DNA from: Cavia porcellus
Lineage: Eukaryota > Chordata > Mammalia > Rodentia > Caviidae
Reading direction: 5' to 3'
Length of the DNA stretch: 64,000 nucleotides
NCBI RefSeq assembly: GCF_034190915.1
Contig: NW_026947507.1
Location: 33,393,001-33,457,000 of the forward strand
Shown: positions 52,701-62,429 of the stretch, piece after piece
Layout: each line of letters starts with the position of its first letter
Position numbering within the stretch: position 1 is the first letter of the stretch
Notes under the pieces: model-generated
The model's input: the letters and a program-made list of their open reading frames with translations, nothing else
Told to the model about the DNA's origin: nothing
Databases searched by the model: none
Program-made: the position numbers and the translations under genes

Positions 52701-55700
52701 TAGTTAATCAATAGTCACCAAACAAATTGTCATAATGTAAAGATGGCCCTAGTAGCACCAGCCTCCTCCCACGTGGGAATAAACCTGCAGAGGAGCGTTT
52801 TGTTATTTGGAGAGGCTTAACTCTGACCGTGTGAGAGGATAAGTTATCAGAAACTCCCCAGCTGCACCTCAGACTTCAGTATACTGAGCCTTTCTCCATG
52901 TCCCAGATTTTCTTGAACTGAACAGTGTCATGGGCACATGCAGGCAATCCCCGTGAGGTCCAGATAATGCCCCAGGAAAAGATTAATTGGGTTGTTTGTA
53001 TAAGGAGTGCCCAATCTGCATTTTAAGACCTTTGAAGGATAATTCCAGGCTCTCCTACTTTGTTTAATTTGACCCTTAATTTCTTCAAATTGCTGAGGAG
53101 ACAAGCATCTTAGGAAACCTATGTTTCATCAGTTTGGAAATGGGAATAGGGATTGTTACCTGCTAATCTCACCTTGTAGGAACTTGCTGGGTCTTCCCGG
53201 CCTGTGTGGGTCTCAAAGTGAATTGGAGCCTACATTTCAGCTAATGGATAGGAGAATGAAACTGCATCAAACAGAGAGCTTTTACTAACTGAGGTCTCAT
53301 TAGACTCGTGAATAAAACTATCTATATTCCTTTTCCCTTCGGGTTCCAAACAAATTCTCTGAAGCCATTGCAGACCTTTTGGGTGGTCCCTCCAGCTGAG
53401 TGGCAGATGTTGTGAGCAGAGTTCAGCTCCTTCCCTGGGGTAAGGTTGTGAGTCTGTCCTAGTTGTGGCACCTTGGCTGCGAGCAGGTATGGTACCAGCG
53501 CAGGCACCCAGTGCCTGACCGAAAGGAGGTGTGACTTCTTCGTGTCACATACACATGTTGCTCTTGTTTTAAAATAGAGAAATGTTTCTATGCTGATATT
53601 CGCAGTATCTGAGTTGTGTTAGACTGGACTGAAATGGAAAACAGTAAATCCTATGAGGTGATCACAGCTAATATGCTAAATCTTTGTTGTTTCAGAATTC
53701 TGCAAAGCCATGGGTCCCAGACTCTTTCCCTCCCTATTTCCATCAGTGGTTTTTTTTTAAATACTTGTTTGAACTTCAAACTGACCCTTTCTTTATCAAA
53801 AACATTGCCAGCCCCTCTAGTCCTCTGGGAAGGGCTGCTCAGTTGGGGCTTCAGTCCTGTCAGAGATGTCCCACAGAGTCACCAGGTGTGTTTCTGAGAC
53901 TGGCGTGGGCATGAGAAGAGCACAGTTGAGGAGGCTGGATTTAAAAATATGTCCTACCAAGTGATAACCCTGTTCCCCTGCCATCCAGGTGCATTTCACT
54001 GTCTTCTTCCTCACTGGTGGCTTTTAGTACCAAATCTCCAGTGGACTGAGTTCTGGGCCAGGAACCCAGAGGCATCTGGCCCCACTCCACAGCCAGCCGG
54101 TACAGTGAGGGCTCGCTGGCTTCTCCCCAGTCTCCCTGGAACTCACCGCAGCCAGGGGCTTGTCACAGTTAAAGTCTCTGTACAGTCCGCTTCAGTCTTG
54201 TGTATCTTCTCCGGAGTGTTGTTTTGCAGTGCAGGGTGAGCCGGTGTGGGTGTTTGAATGCTGCTGTTTGCTGTTTTTTAAAGGCCTTCTAGCCCTCCCC
54301 TGGGGTTACTGCAGCAGGAATTCTTACCTGTGCTTCAGCCCAGCATACAGACTGCTGACAGGTACCACGTGGAAACACCTGCTCATAGTGTGCTGTTCGT
54401 CCACATGTTTTCCAGCCCATGGTTTCAGCTCTTTGTTCCTCAGTGCTCTTTTTCATGCTTTATTTATTTTTTTAATTTGTTCTGCATTCCTTGGCAAACC
54501 ATCTGGTTGTAATATTGTAACATTTCTTATTTTTTTTTCCATAAGTTGCCAGTGTGTTTGTGTTCAATTTAAAAATCATTATGGATCTGGAAAAAATATG
54601 GAAGTTTTATAAAATTGTATTAGATTGATTAAATGCACATTCAGTGAAGTGCTAAACCATGATTCTCTTTTGATAAAACATAAGGCTTTTGGTCATAAAT
54701 ACTTAAAGATGCTGAATTTTACTTGACATAAATTTTTATTGAAGGATTTTAATGTTAGGGATCAATATTGTGTTGGTTTAGGTGGACATCAGCAGTTTTC
54801 TGTAGCCAATAGTACTGTTCTCAGACCTTGCTTTTTGAATTGAAAATATTTGGTAAGCTAAAATAACATGCTGATTAGCTAATTTATCCTGTTCTTAAAC
54901 TGAAATAGTTGACTAGAGTCATACATTCCTTACCTGTACGGGTATTTTCTGAAAACGCATCCTTAGGTGATTTCATTATTGTTTGCGTGAACATCATAGA
55001 GTGCACACACACAGACCTGCTGCACACCCAGCCTATATGGGGACAGCATGCTCCTTTGCTGAGCAGAGCCTGTTAGGTGGCGTGTGACTGTGATTCTTGT
55101 CTTTCCCCAAACTTGTTAGAGGGATAGAGGCTCTAAGGAAATAGAAATGAGCTGTGCTGCTCTTCATGTATGGAAAAATACCACCAGACCGTGATCAGCA
55201 GGGTGTGATAGTAATTGTGTTCAGTCACAGTAAGGGGACAGTTTGCCTGTTAGCTTGCTGCCTACAAATGCCAATGTCTTCCATTGGTCTGGGTTGGGAT
55301 TGCAGCCCAGGACCTGTAAGAGCAGAATCTCATGGCAGCGCAGCGTGATTTATATCCACTCCCATGGGGCCTTCGCACTGTACCTCCCTGCCGCTGTATC
55401 ACACCATGGCTTTGGGATGTCCACACAGAACTGTGCATTTTCTCCATGGCCCTGCTGTGTCACCACGTAGTTCTCGAAAATGTCCCTGGCCATCGTAGAG
55501 TGTTTTGTAACAGCTTCACCAGTGTAACTAAGCCTGATGTTTTTTCTTCTATTATATTTCAATCTTATGACTCCGGTTTACTTTTTATAGTCAGTGTTTT
55601 AAAAAAACAAACATTTAGAGTGATTTCAAGAGGTTATTTGGCCCAGCACAGAGCCAGTGTTGAAATGTGCCTTGGCTGAGGAAGTTAGGCAGCAGTAGGA

Positions 55701-56782
55701 GGCAGTGAATGGCTGTGCGTTTTGTTTGTCTAAATCCTCCATGTAATGGAACTGCCATAGTAGCTAAAACTCCTGTCCACCTAACTGAGCCCACTGATGT
55801 TCTGCTGGTTTTCCTTTCCTGTCTCATTTGGTTGTCTTCAGTTTTCTGAGAGTTTGTGTGTGATTTCCTTTTGTTACATAACAAGTTTTGGGGCACAGTG
55901 AGATACTGTGTTACTTGTGCTCCCCCCTGACAGATACATTCCCTCTGAGTGCCTGGACAGAGCTTGTCTTCCTGGGATTTTGCAGGCCACTGACTTTTTC
56001 AGGATCCTGCCCGTTCCCAACCTGTGTCACTTTCTTGCCTCAGGATGCCTGAACCCCCTGTGTTTTTTTTAAACAGATGAGAGTCTGGGTGGGCCCAACT
56101 CAGGTGCCACCCTGTTTTGGCACCACGGGGAAAGAGGTGCCTCAGGACCCGAGTGGCTGTGCAGAAGCCCTTCAGGGAGCCCCAGCTGGGGGAGCCTTGG
56201 CAGGAACTGGTGTTCTTTGATCTCTTTCTCCCTGCTGCTGCTTCTCCAGTGTGCTGGCCTGGCTGGACGCCAGTGCTCTGTGGCCAGTGAGGACAGCAAC
56301 CTGCCCACACCACCTATCAGCACCGTGAGCAAGCCAGCAGTAGGGATACATGAGATCAGAGCTTCGGGAATTCAATAGCATTTCTCTGAACATAGATGTG
56401 TCAGATATATGGGTGGTAAAAATGCGTTTCTAGTGTTAAGTCTGGCTGAGCAGGAATGGGTAGGAGTGGTTGTTTGGTTGCAGCTTTTCTTTTTAAATTT
56501 GATTTGTAGTTTTTACTTATGTGTACTTAGATATGATGCAGGCTTTATTCCTACTTAAGTACTGCTCGTCAGTGATGTTGCTGTTAAAGCCTGGTCTCTG
56601 TCTGTTCCCCTGTCGCTGACCTCAGGCACCACACGGTCACCCGAGGCATCACTAAAGGTGTGAAAGAGGACTTCCGTCTGGCCATGGAGCGCCAAGTCTC
56701 CCGCTGTGGCGAGAATCTGATGGTGGTGCTGCACAGGTTCTGCATTAACGAGAAGATCCTGCTGCTTCAGACTCTGACCTGA
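28647..56782 (+). CDS. INTS10: INTS10, Integrator complex subunit 10 (17 coding exons, 710 aa)
   Basis: Spliced CDS: 28647-28775, 29116-29183, 30146-30249, 30958-31097, 32989-33070, 33544-33684, 35598-35769, 37329-37498, 38248-38381, 41932-42085, 43191-43273, 44342-44494, 45433-45541, 48687-48766, 49893-50055, 51220-51313, 56626-56782. The total is 2133 nt: 710 codons plus TGA. I recognised the protein from its sequence from first to last residue; the length equals the human protein as I recall it. INTS10 is a mostly helical nuclear subunit of Integrator and sits in the INTS10-INTS13-INTS14 arm. The complex cleaves snRNA precursors and terminates transcription of many RNA polymerase II genes. 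The start is supported by G at -3 and an in-frame TAG at 28620-28622. A basic KKRK cluster (residues 368-371) followed by an acidic SSDDED stretch (381-386) looks like a nuclear-localisation signal beside a phosphorylation cluster (inference). No frameshift or premature stop is present, so the gene looks intact. Confidence 0.97.
29116..29183 (+). CDS. INTS10: INTS10 coding exon 2
   Basis: Residues 44-65 plus two bases of codon 66 ([18 protein letters not shown]...). Acceptor ccttttag, donor gtgagt. Intron 1 is only 340 bp and GC-rich. Codon 66 reads Leu after splicing to exon 3; I recall Met at this place in human. Confidence 0.96.
29630..29722 (-). mobile_element. B1 SINE, antisense, in intron 2
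   Basis: tttgagacagggtctgtctc then ggctctgcaggcattcatca is reverse-complement B1. Diverged. Confidence 0.65.
30146..30249 (+). CDS. INTS10: INTS10 coding exon 3
   Basis: Completes codon 66 and encodes up to residue 100 plus one base. Contains [19 protein letters not shown], identical in character to the known protein. Acceptor aaaatag, donor gtaaga. Confidence 0.96.
30958..31097 (+). CDS. INTS10: INTS10 coding exon 4
   Basis: Residues 101-147, containing [13 protein letters not shown] and ending at ...VVQHG. Acceptor gtttgcag, donor gtaaga, phase 0. The open frame runs on into the intron for about 20 codons, but the donor match and continuity with exon 5 fix the boundary. Confidence 0.96.
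31720..31990 (-). mobile_element. MLT1-type LTR, antisense, in intron 4
   Basis: aactgccattacaaagtgcc ... tcaaaagctctcataaaaac ... gttttctggtccacctta loosely follows antisense MLT1. Diverged. Confidence 0.5.
32395..32515. repeat. AT-only tandem repeat in intron 4
   Basis: Repeats built from TAAATAAT and TTATATAA units over about 120 bp, almost free of G and C. Confidence 0.85.
32989..33070 (+). CDS. INTS10: INTS10 coding exon 5
   Basis: Residues 148-174 plus one base, containing [14 protein letters not shown]. Acceptor tgaaacag has a poor pyrimidine tract; donor is gtaaga. The first residue is Phe (TTT), where I recall Val in human. Confidence 0.95.
33544..33684 (+). CDS. INTS10: INTS10 coding exon 6
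   Basis: Completes codon 175 (Val) and runs to residue 221 plus one base, containing [15 protein letters not shown]. Acceptor ttcaacag, donor gtaagt (a perfect consensus). Intron 5 is short, 473 bp. Confidence 0.96.
33985..35110 (+). mobile_element. Tc/mariner-like (Kanga-like) repeat in intron 6, interrupted by an LTR
   Basis: gtgaacatcatagagtatac before the LTR and ttagatggtatagcctgctg after it are contiguous in the family. It continues with gaaaaggtacagtaaaaata and towards 35060 with a diverged antisense-coding piece. No intact frame remains. Confidence 0.6.
34062..34426 (-). mobile_element. Solo MaLR LTR, antisense, nested in the DNA transposon
   Basis: Reverse-complement MaLR LTR: tctggttgctgagacaaaac at the left, gacataaactgtaaca at the right. 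Flanked by CACCC (34057-34061) and CACTC (34427-34431), a 5-bp target duplication with one change. It must be younger than the repeat it splits. Confidence 0.75.
35598..35769 (+). CDS. INTS10: INTS10 coding exon 7
   Basis: Residues 222-278 plus two bases, containing [18 protein letters not shown]. The acceptor follows a long T-rich tract (catctcag); the donor is gtaata. The Ser/Lys/Arg-rich piece SPSKRSSQK looks like an exposed loop rather than a helix (inference). Confidence 0.96.
36105..37085 (+). mobile_element. L1 ORF2/3' UTR fragment in intron 7
   Basis: tctcaaaagaaattcaaatt ... caagaccacaatgaaatcat ... aatgcccatcagtagataaa ... ctgaaatatcactctata follow the L1 3' order. An ID element is inserted at about 36823-36896. 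Confidence 0.75.
36823..36896 (-). mobile_element. ID SINE, antisense, inside the L1
   Basis: ggtgcttgggatctgagcta ... gccaggcaagtgttttacta is reverse-complement ID, preceded by a short TG run. Confidence 0.65.
37329..37498 (+). CDS. INTS10: INTS10 coding exon 8
   Basis: Residues 279-335 plus one base, containing [14 protein letters not shown] and ending ...PSLFQ. Acceptor tcttccag. The donor gttggt is weak (T at +3, G at +4), but only this boundary keeps the frame to exon 9. Confidence 0.95.
38248..38381 (+). CDS. INTS10: INTS10 coding exon 9
   Basis: Residues 336-380, containing [17 protein letters not shown] and then the basic HKKRK cluster (367-371). Acceptor ttccatag, donor gtaatc, phase 0. 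The basic cluster is the best candidate nuclear-localisation signal in the protein. Confidence 0.96.
38477..38562 (+). mobile_element. ID SINE in intron 9
   Basis: gggccaaggatatagctcag ... aagtcctgagttcggctcc with an A-rich tail. It starts about 95 bp after exon 9. Confidence 0.7.
39730..40450 (+). mobile_element. L2-like fragment in intron 9
   Basis: aatcagagtgatctttctgt ... ccgctggcccctgcccatct ... cagcttcgtccttgcctctc follow an L2 3'-half order as I remember it. Very diverged. The rest of this 3.55-kb intron shows nothing I recognise. Confidence 0.45.
41932..42085 (+). CDS. INTS10: INTS10 coding exon 10
   Basis: Residues 381-431 plus one base. Begins [18 protein letters not shown], an acidic serine cluster right after the basic cluster of exon 9. 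The motif resembles casein kinase 2 targets (inference). Acceptor tttaagcag, donor gtaagc. Confidence 0.96.
42787..42883 (+). mobile_element. ID SINE in intron 10
   Basis: ggctggagatttagctcagc ... cctagcaagcgcgaggtcat ... gttccatccctggtgcc and an A-rich tail. Well preserved. Confidence 0.8.
43191..43273 (+). CDS. INTS10: INTS10 coding exon 11
   Basis: Completes codon 432 and runs to residue 459, encoding [19 protein letters not shown] and LTDMIIYQ. Tryptophan-rich and highly characteristic of the family. Acceptor cttacccag after a long pyrimidine tract, donor gtagag. It has no internal ATG near its start, so a simple ORF search misses it. Confidence 0.96.
43328..43432 (-). mobile_element. 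B1 SINE, antisense, in intron 11
   Basis: gatcctcctacctcagcctg and gctgagtactggggttacag are reverse-complement B1. It starts only about 55 bp after exon 11. Confidence 0.75.
44342..44494 (+). CDS. INTS10: INTS10 coding exon 12
   Basis: Residues 460-510, beginning [19 protein letters not shown] and ending ...FALGEYR. The pattern fits a helical-repeat segment. Acceptor gtcttctcag, donor gtaagc, phase 0 at both ends. Confidence 0.96.
44702..44743. repeat. (CTT)n plus poly-T at the tail of a B1
   Basis: Nine CTT units followed by about 16 Ts; reverse-complement SINE tail that has become a microsatellite. Confidence 0.9.
44743..44876 (-). mobile_element. B1 SINE, antisense, in intron 12
   Basis: tgagacagggtcttggtaag ... 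ctcagtctcctgagtgctgg ... ggattatatacatgtgcta. Reverse-complement B1. Confidence 0.75.
45433..45541 (+). CDS. INTS10: INTS10 coding exon 13
   Basis: Residues 511-546 plus one base, containing [14 protein letters not shown] and the charged tail [12 protein letters not shown]. Acceptor ccttccctag, donor gtacag. Confidence 0.95.
45850..46760 (+). mobile_element. L1 ORF2 fragment in intron 13
   Basis: gaaaacaattttcct-free but typical L1 phrases are present: tactggtgaattataccaag, tagcaccagtccagcac, aagaaccttcct-like. Sense, diverged; fragments of the same kind continue weakly to about 47420. Confidence 0.55.
46857..46935 (+). mobile_element. ID SINE in intron 13
   Basis: gggcaagggatgcagtttgg ... 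gtgtgaagacccagcttcc, diverged ID unit inside the L1-rich part. Confidence 0.5.
47157..47276 (+). mobile_element. B1 SINE in intron 13
   Basis: gctgggcgtgctggtacacg then cttataatcccaggtact ... gactgtgtctcaacaac. Sense B1 with the 7SL-like promoter boxes. Confidence 0.8.
48687..48766 (+). CDS. INTS10: INTS10 coding exon 14
   Basis: Completes codon 547 (Gly) and runs to residue 573, encoding [19 protein letters not shown] and MLACFK. Acceptor ttgctag, donor gtaagc. Confidence 0.96.
49893..50055 (+). CDS. INTS10: INTS10 coding exon 15
   Basis: Residues 574-627 plus one base, beginning [11 protein letters not shown] and containing [19 protein letters not shown]. Acceptor tttcacag. The donor is gtatccttttt, the U12-type consensus rather than the usual gtragt, so the next intron is probably removed by the minor spliceosome. 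Confidence 0.96.
50056..51219 (+). other. INTS10: INTS10 intron 15, U12-type (minor spliceosome) intron
   Basis: The 5' end reads GTATCCTTTTTC, matching the near-invariant U12-type donor [A/G]TATCCTTT. Near the 3' end TTAAC (51199-51203) gives a branch-site match with the branch A at 51202, 17 bases before the terminal G of the acceptor AG (51219). There is no polypyrimidine tract between them. The intron is phase 1. It is 1164 bp long and also contains a MIR-like fragment around 51065-51165. All other introns of the gene have ordinary U2-type donors. Confidence 0.88.
51065..51165 (+). mobile_element. MIR-like fragment in the U12-type intron
   Basis: ttggaatcagacaagcacat ... gagcctgtttcctcacctg fits the MIR core. 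Diverged; it ends about 55 bp before exon 16. Confidence 0.5.
51220..51313 (+). CDS. INTS10: INTS10 coding exon 16
   Basis: Completes codon 628 (Asn) and runs to residue 658 plus two bases, containing [19 protein letters not shown]. Acceptor ctgtag lacks a long pyrimidine tract, as expected for the 3' end of a U12-type intron. Donor gtaagc. Confidence 0.96.
51715..51802 (+). mobile_element. ID SINE in intron 16
   Basis: gctggggttatagctcagtg ... ctggcatgcatgaggtcatg ... tttgatttctggcacc, followed by T- and A-runs. One of the better-preserved ID copies. Confidence 0.8.
52000..54930. other. Intron 16 interior, nothing recognised
   Basis: Largely unique sequence. The longest open frame (54160-54612, 150 codons) has no homology I recognise, no splice or promoter context, and lies wholly in the intron. 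Confidence 0.45.
54935..55070 (+). mobile_element. Tc/mariner-like (Kanga-like) fragment in intron 16
   Basis: gtatttttctg-like start, then gcgtgaacatcatagagtgc and acccagcctatatgggg match the same family as the intron 6 copy. Confidence 0.5.
56626..56782 (+). CDS. INTS10: INTS10 coding exon 17 (last)
   Basis: Completes codon 659 (Lys) and runs to residue 710 and TGA at 56780-56782. Contains [19 protein letters not shown] and ends LLLQTLT. Acceptor gacctcag. It follows the longest intron (5.3 kb). Confidence 0.97.
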
Positions 56783-56995
56783 TGAGAGACCTTTGCGCCA
56801 GAGACAGCTGGTCACTGTGTGGCTGAGAGAGAAGACACACAGTAGTGACGTTACAGCTCTCAAAATGAAGAGAGCACCTGATTTCCAGCCCCTTGCTTGC
56901 TTAAAAGTAGTTCCCAAGAGCCTGAGAATTTATTTCTATTTTTAAGAGTTGTGTTTTGTAATTTTTGTAAAGCAAGAGAATCAAACTGTTTTGTA

Positions 56996-57001
56996 AATAA
57001 A
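56996..57001 (+). promoter_or_regulatory. INTS10: INTS10 poly(A) signal
   Basis: Canonical AATAAA 214 bp after the stop codon, in the only hexamer context nearby. Cleavage is expected about 15-25 bp downstream (near 57015-57025), giving a short 3' UTR of roughly 235 nt. The 3' UTR carries an AT-rich stretch before the signal but no recognised element. Confidence 0.85.
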
Positions 57002-57024
57002 ATTCACTCTAAAATTTGAAGTTT

Positions 57025-59440
57025 TAAAAAATTTAATTCTTACAATTTTCTAACTAGGAGTTCCTTTTTCTTCTACTTTGACAAATGTATAGCAAAAGAG
57101 AAAGTCCAACATGGTTGACTATGGCTCCTTAAGATATGCATCCCAGGGCCTTGAGATTTAATTTCTGTAGTTAAGTAAATGTGAATCAGCGTAGTACTTG
57201 ACCTTGTCATTCAGAGAGTTTTATATCAAGACCTTTATATGGAGTTGACCTTGAGCCTGTTCTGTACCCACTGACAGTCCTCGGAAGGAGCTGTGCTCGG
57301 GGGATCTGAAAGTCAAGGCAGGGAAGTGGAGGTAGAAACCACCTTGCTTGGGACTCAGGAAAGCCTGCTGCTGCTCCAGGGCAGGGCAGCCCAGCCAGGG
57401 GGCTCTGTGCAGGGTGCTGGTGTAAGACCAGCCCTGCCCTCTGCTCACTGTACAACCAAAGGCAGTTTAACTTCAGTGTGCCTCATTCTGCCTCAAAAAG
57501 GCACCGTCTGCATACGTATGCACACCTGCATACCCACACAGGAGGAATTCCAAGGCAGTTGTGTTGCCACAGACCCCAGAGTGTTTGTACTTTCTAATTC
57601 CAAAACATTTTCATTTCCTTTCCAGGCAGTGCATCCTTTGGGTCTTACAAGTCTATTTGGGCATCTACCACAAAGATAAAGGGTTCTTGCTAAACTGACT
57701 TCGCTGGTTTAGATGTGTATCCTGCAAAAGTTCTATGTACTATTTTAAAAGCTTGGTCTTAGGTGTTTCCTGTGATTAACTGTCAGTAGAAAGTTTTCCC
57801 CGCTCCTTGATAATGCTTTATAGGTCCTGCCAAGCACTTCTTTAAGAGATACGAATATTGTCCCTATTCCAGTAATTAAAAACAGAACATCTCTCCCATA
57901 TTGCATAGTGCCACTCTTCCTGGACCATGAGTTATCTGACTTCACAGGGTGAAGTCAGTAGCCACACCTCGGGCACAGGACTGTGCTGCTGGCTTCTGCC
58001 CTCATGCTTACCAGCTAGACGTGAAAATAAACTGCACAGCAGCTTTGAAGCTCAGTTTGCGTTTCCCAAGCAGCTAAATTAGGGTTATCATTTCTGTTTC
58101 ACTGAGATATTATAATATAAAAAGAAGTACCAAGCTAGTGTTGGGTGAAATCCAGAACAAATGCTAAGGGACATTTTCCCCTCTAAAAATAAGTCAGACT
58201 ACAAAGAAAAGCAAAAGCCAAGCAGACATGATACTGACGTGTAGCCCGGATATCAGCTGCTGCAGCATCCTTGCTTATACATTGCTTTTTGCATTTTGGC
58301 CCTTTGGTGTCTACTGCAAAATTCTACACTTCAGGCTTTTTCAGAAAGGACAAACCAATAGCAGAAAGCTTTATTGAAGAGTTCAGTGTATATAAAAGGA
58401 GGAAGAATAAACGAAGTAAAAGACTCAGACATGCAGATGACCTTCCTGTTTTCTGGAGCTCTTCTTTGGCCCTGCTACCAGAAAGGAATTTTCTTCCCCA
58501 CTGTTTTGTTTTGATTTGTTAAGGGGTAAGAACACAACATGAGCTCCAGCCTCTGCAAATTTTGAAGCGCACAGAGCAATATTAACTATGGGCGGGGCAT
58601 TGTGCTGTGCTTCCTGGCAGTTCCTCTCCCAAACCTACACTTGTAGAACAGCAGCTTCCAGATTCCTTCTCCCCCGTCCCTGAAAACCACCTTTCTCTGC
58701 TTCTGTGAGTTGGGCTGAAGAAAGTGTGATCCTCACGGAGAGTTACTAGGCCTTTAACAGGAAGGAAATCCTGTCTTAGGCAACAACGGTGACCCACCTG
58801 GAAGACATTAGGGTAAATGAAATCAGCCAGAAACAGACGAACACTGATTCCACTGTGAAGCACCTCAATTTCTTGTGCAGCTTCTCTGGCTCTTGGTTTT
58901 TCCTAAATTTTTGTTTCTCTTGACTTTAATTCTTCACCCTTTTATTAAAGGAAATGCTTAATTAGGCTCTGGACTTTTCAGTTATATACTGACACCTCAG
59001 GCATCTGTGCAAGGGACATCTTATTAATAGGATCCAGTGGTTACAATTGCAAATAGGAAAAAGAATTGTTTTTAGAAGTTTAAGACAACTAACTGTGAGG
59101 GCAGGTTAAGGGTTTTCCTGCTAAACTTGGCACTCAATAAACAACACCTTAGCAGCTTTTAAACAAAAAATAAGAAAATAAGGTTTGTGGTGGAGGCATT
59201 TCCCATTGTCTACCGGGGCTGCCTTCTGAATTCACACCTTGAACGTACTTCATTTTCTCTGTGATAGGTTTTTGTGTCTCAGGACTCTGCCAGAGTGGCT
59301 GTTCTGTAAGAATTAGCAACTTTGCATCAGAGAGGAGAACATGAGCTGAGATCAGGTCTTAAAAGTTAGGTGATAGATTTAACTCTGATACACCAAGTTG
59401 TGTAGAAACGGTGGTTACTTTTTAACTCACTTGGATTGGA
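57025..59440. other. 3' flank of INTS10, no gene recognised
   Basis: Unique, moderately GC-balanced sequence with chance ORFs on both strands (for example 57293-57679 and 58271-58522). No exon with family similarity was found. Confidence 0.45.
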
Positions 59441-59454
59441 ATAATATCTGACAT

Positions 59455-59655
59455 TAACTGATCATTAACTATACCAGACACTGTGCAAAGCACTTCATAT
59501 ATATTTTCTCATACTCCTAACGATGCTGGGAGGCAAATAGGACTATGTATAGACAACAAAACAGGAAGTTTCAGTCTCTGGCATGAAGTCACATAACTAG
59601 TGACTGATAAGAGTTTGGTCTCTGCCTGAAGAATTGGATTCTGGCTCCAACCATT
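59455..59655 (-). mobile_element. MIR, antisense
   Basis: ccagacactgtgcaaagcac, ttctcatactcctaacgatg, and gaagtcacataactagtgac follow reverse-complement MIR. Diverged. Confidence 0.6.
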
Positions 59656-60504
59656 GTGTTAGACTCATTGAAAGCTTCTGTGTGCTTGCTGTGATGTTGG
59701 ACTCTGGGGAATAAGTAACTAAACACAGAAATAACTCCAGGTGTGTTTTCTACCTAGAGGACATGATAATGGGAGCCTCACATAACTCCTGCAGACTTCA
59801 TTGTGCCTGTGGTGGTTGTGTTTTAGAGATGAAGTCCTGAGGGAGAAAGGAAAGGTTTGAGAAGGCTTTGCCAAGATGGACTTTCTGAATTTTTAACTAT
59901 GAAGTGGATCCTTATTAGGAGGATAAGCATGCTCCAAACGTGCTGACATTTAAAAACTCCTTTTTGGTAAGTAGCAGGCATTTGGCCAATGCTGGAGGCA
60001 TTAGAATTAACAAGACTACTCAATTGCTACATTCACAGAATCAACAGCCTGGTGATCATCCCACCTCCGTGGGCTCTGAGTTCCCTTTTTGGAACTCCAT
60101 CCCATCTTTCCCAGTCTCCTGGGTTTTTCCTATCATTTCAACTTCAGTATGAGCCTAGAGCTCAGCCTAGTTCTCCCTGTCAAAGGAAGTAAGAAGCTCA
60201 ATCAGTCACACACATCTTCATGAAAATGGTTCTATTTTTGCCTCTCTCATCATAAAAATTACTTGGTCCCAATGGTACAATGTCAAACACTATGTCTTCC
60301 TAATGAAGAGTTTTCTAAATTCATTCACATGTCTACAAATGGCAATATAAAAACTGTAAGAAACCGCAAGATCTAGAGACCTGTTTCAAAGACTGGTTCA
60401 GGCTAAATATCCCTTCAATTTTAATCTCTCATAAAAAATCCTTATGAATTTTTTCATAATCTCTTCTTTTTACCACAAATGCAAGATTGTTTAGTCCCTA
60501 GGTA

Positions 60505-60962
60505 TTGGTTTCCTAGGACTCTTGTGAAAAAAAAAAAGTGTAATGAACTGGGTGGCTTAAAAGAAGAGATATTTATTGTCTCAGTTCTGGGAGTTACAGA
60601 TACAAAATCAAGGTGTCATCAGGGCCATGTTCACCCTGAAACCAGTGCAACCCTTTACCTGTTCTTAGATCTGGCAGCGGTTGCTGACATCCCTTGGCTT
60701 GTAGCTGCATCGCTCCAGCCTTACCCCTCCATCATCACTTCGTGACTCCATATCCTCTTCCTTCCCCTGTCTCTCTCCATGCCCTGTGTTCTCATGAGGA
60801 CACCAGTCATGCTGGAGATCTGCCTCGCTCTTGAATGGCTTCATCTAAGCTAACTGCATCTGCAGTGATCCTATTTTCAAGTAAGGTCAGAGGCTGATGT
60901 TACTGAGGTTTAGGACTTCCACATATTTGAGGGGACACGATCAGTGATAGCCTCAGAACTTT
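60505..60962 (-). mobile_element. MLT1-type LTR, antisense
   Basis: gaactgggtggcttaaaaga ... tcagttctgggagttacaga ... catgaggacaccagtcatgc ... cacatatttgaggggacacg is reverse MLT1. Fairly complete. Confidence 0.75.
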
Positions 60963-61814
60963 ATTTCCGTCTTTCATTATTTTTTGTTTGTTTGTATAGC
61001 ATCACTCCCTCCATGCCTCAGAGTTAGTTGAAGTTTTTGGTACTCTTTGTATCCTTCAATTCCCCTCTTGCACATAAAACAGATTACACAAAGCAACGGC
61101 AAGTATTTATGCATTGAGAGAATTTATGCATTGAATGTTTTTTTCTTTTGAATGGCTGGCATTGGAATATATGACTCTCTCTGGACGCCCCTTCTTTCCA
61201 TTCCAACATTCATAAACTTGCAGAAATGGGAGGATGTAACTATACAGTGACACATTAATCACTTTCCCTCAAGGACACCTGCTAGAGGTGAAGGCAAAGA
61301 TACAAAGTATTTCTGGTTTGTAATAAAAGGTAGAACAATTATCTGTTCTATTATCTGTGTCTAGGGAGAGAAGCCTGCTTTTAAATTGACTGCCATTTTT
61401 TTTTCATAAGAAACTTGGAAACTAAAGAAACTGCAAGTGCATGAAAAAGGGAAAGAACATGATGTATTTAAGAGGATTTTCTCATGATTGGAGCTTACAT
61501 TGAAATGCCATGATGCATCTTTGTTTATTTGGAAGGCAGTTGAGAAATCAAAGTTCTAATGGCCAAATTGATATGTTTCTAAAAAAAAATACCAGGAGGC
61601 ACTTCATTGAGTACATACTGAACAGTGGAAGACATTGCCACTGAAGATTGTTAATGAAAGATCACCTGAAAATGTCTTTTCAAGTAGGCAGTCTGGGAAA
61701 CTGGGTAACTTTGACTTGTAATGACTTGTGTTTTTATAATAGTTGAATAATTTTATTGTTTTATTTCCTTTGATATATACAAGCATATGTATATTTTTTG
61801 TTGTGAAGATTTAC

Positions 61815-61895
61815 TTATATATACAGGGGGAAATTGAGGCCAGGAAGTTCAGCCTGGGATCATCCCACAAGCCCGTGGCAGAGCCGGAATAAGAA
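61815..61895 (-). mobile_element. MIR core fragment, antisense
   Basis: ggggaaattgaggccaggaa ... gtggcagagccggaataag fits reverse-complement MIR. Confidence 0.5.
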
Positions 61896-62429
61896 AGTAA
61901 ACTTACTTCACGCTAGATTAGATTATCTCATAAACAGACACAGTGGATGCATATCTAGTAGCTTTATTTATCTAGTTTATTTTTAGCAGGGATAGCTAGA
62001 TGGTCATTTCATAGCTACTACATAAATATTTCAAGGTAGGAAGTCAAACAGAAACCAAACATCTATATTACTGATGCAATGGAAACATTCCTTAAATGAA
62101 CACAGGTATGAGCGAAAAACACAGTATCATCTTCCCCAAAACAGATCGGATGAAATAACGTCTGTTCTGGAAGAGATTTTGGATGTCCTGTAGCTGGTCC
62201 AAGGTCTTCATCCAATGCCTGAATCTGCAACCGAGATGTGCAGAACAGTCATGGCTACTCACAGGAGGCCCCCGAATAGGCAGGATGAGCCTGGCCCAAA
62301 GAGACGTGTGCTGTAAGTGTAAAATGTATGCTAGGTTTCAGTTGTAATCTGATGAGAATCCATCTCAATAATTTTTATATCTTATTTTTTATTTTTATAT
62401 CTTAAAATAATAGCATTTAGTGTTTCTGT

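Noticed and set aside
54160..54612. 150-codon open frame in intron 16
   Set aside because: No similarity recognised, no promoter or splice context, and unlike a coding region in composition.
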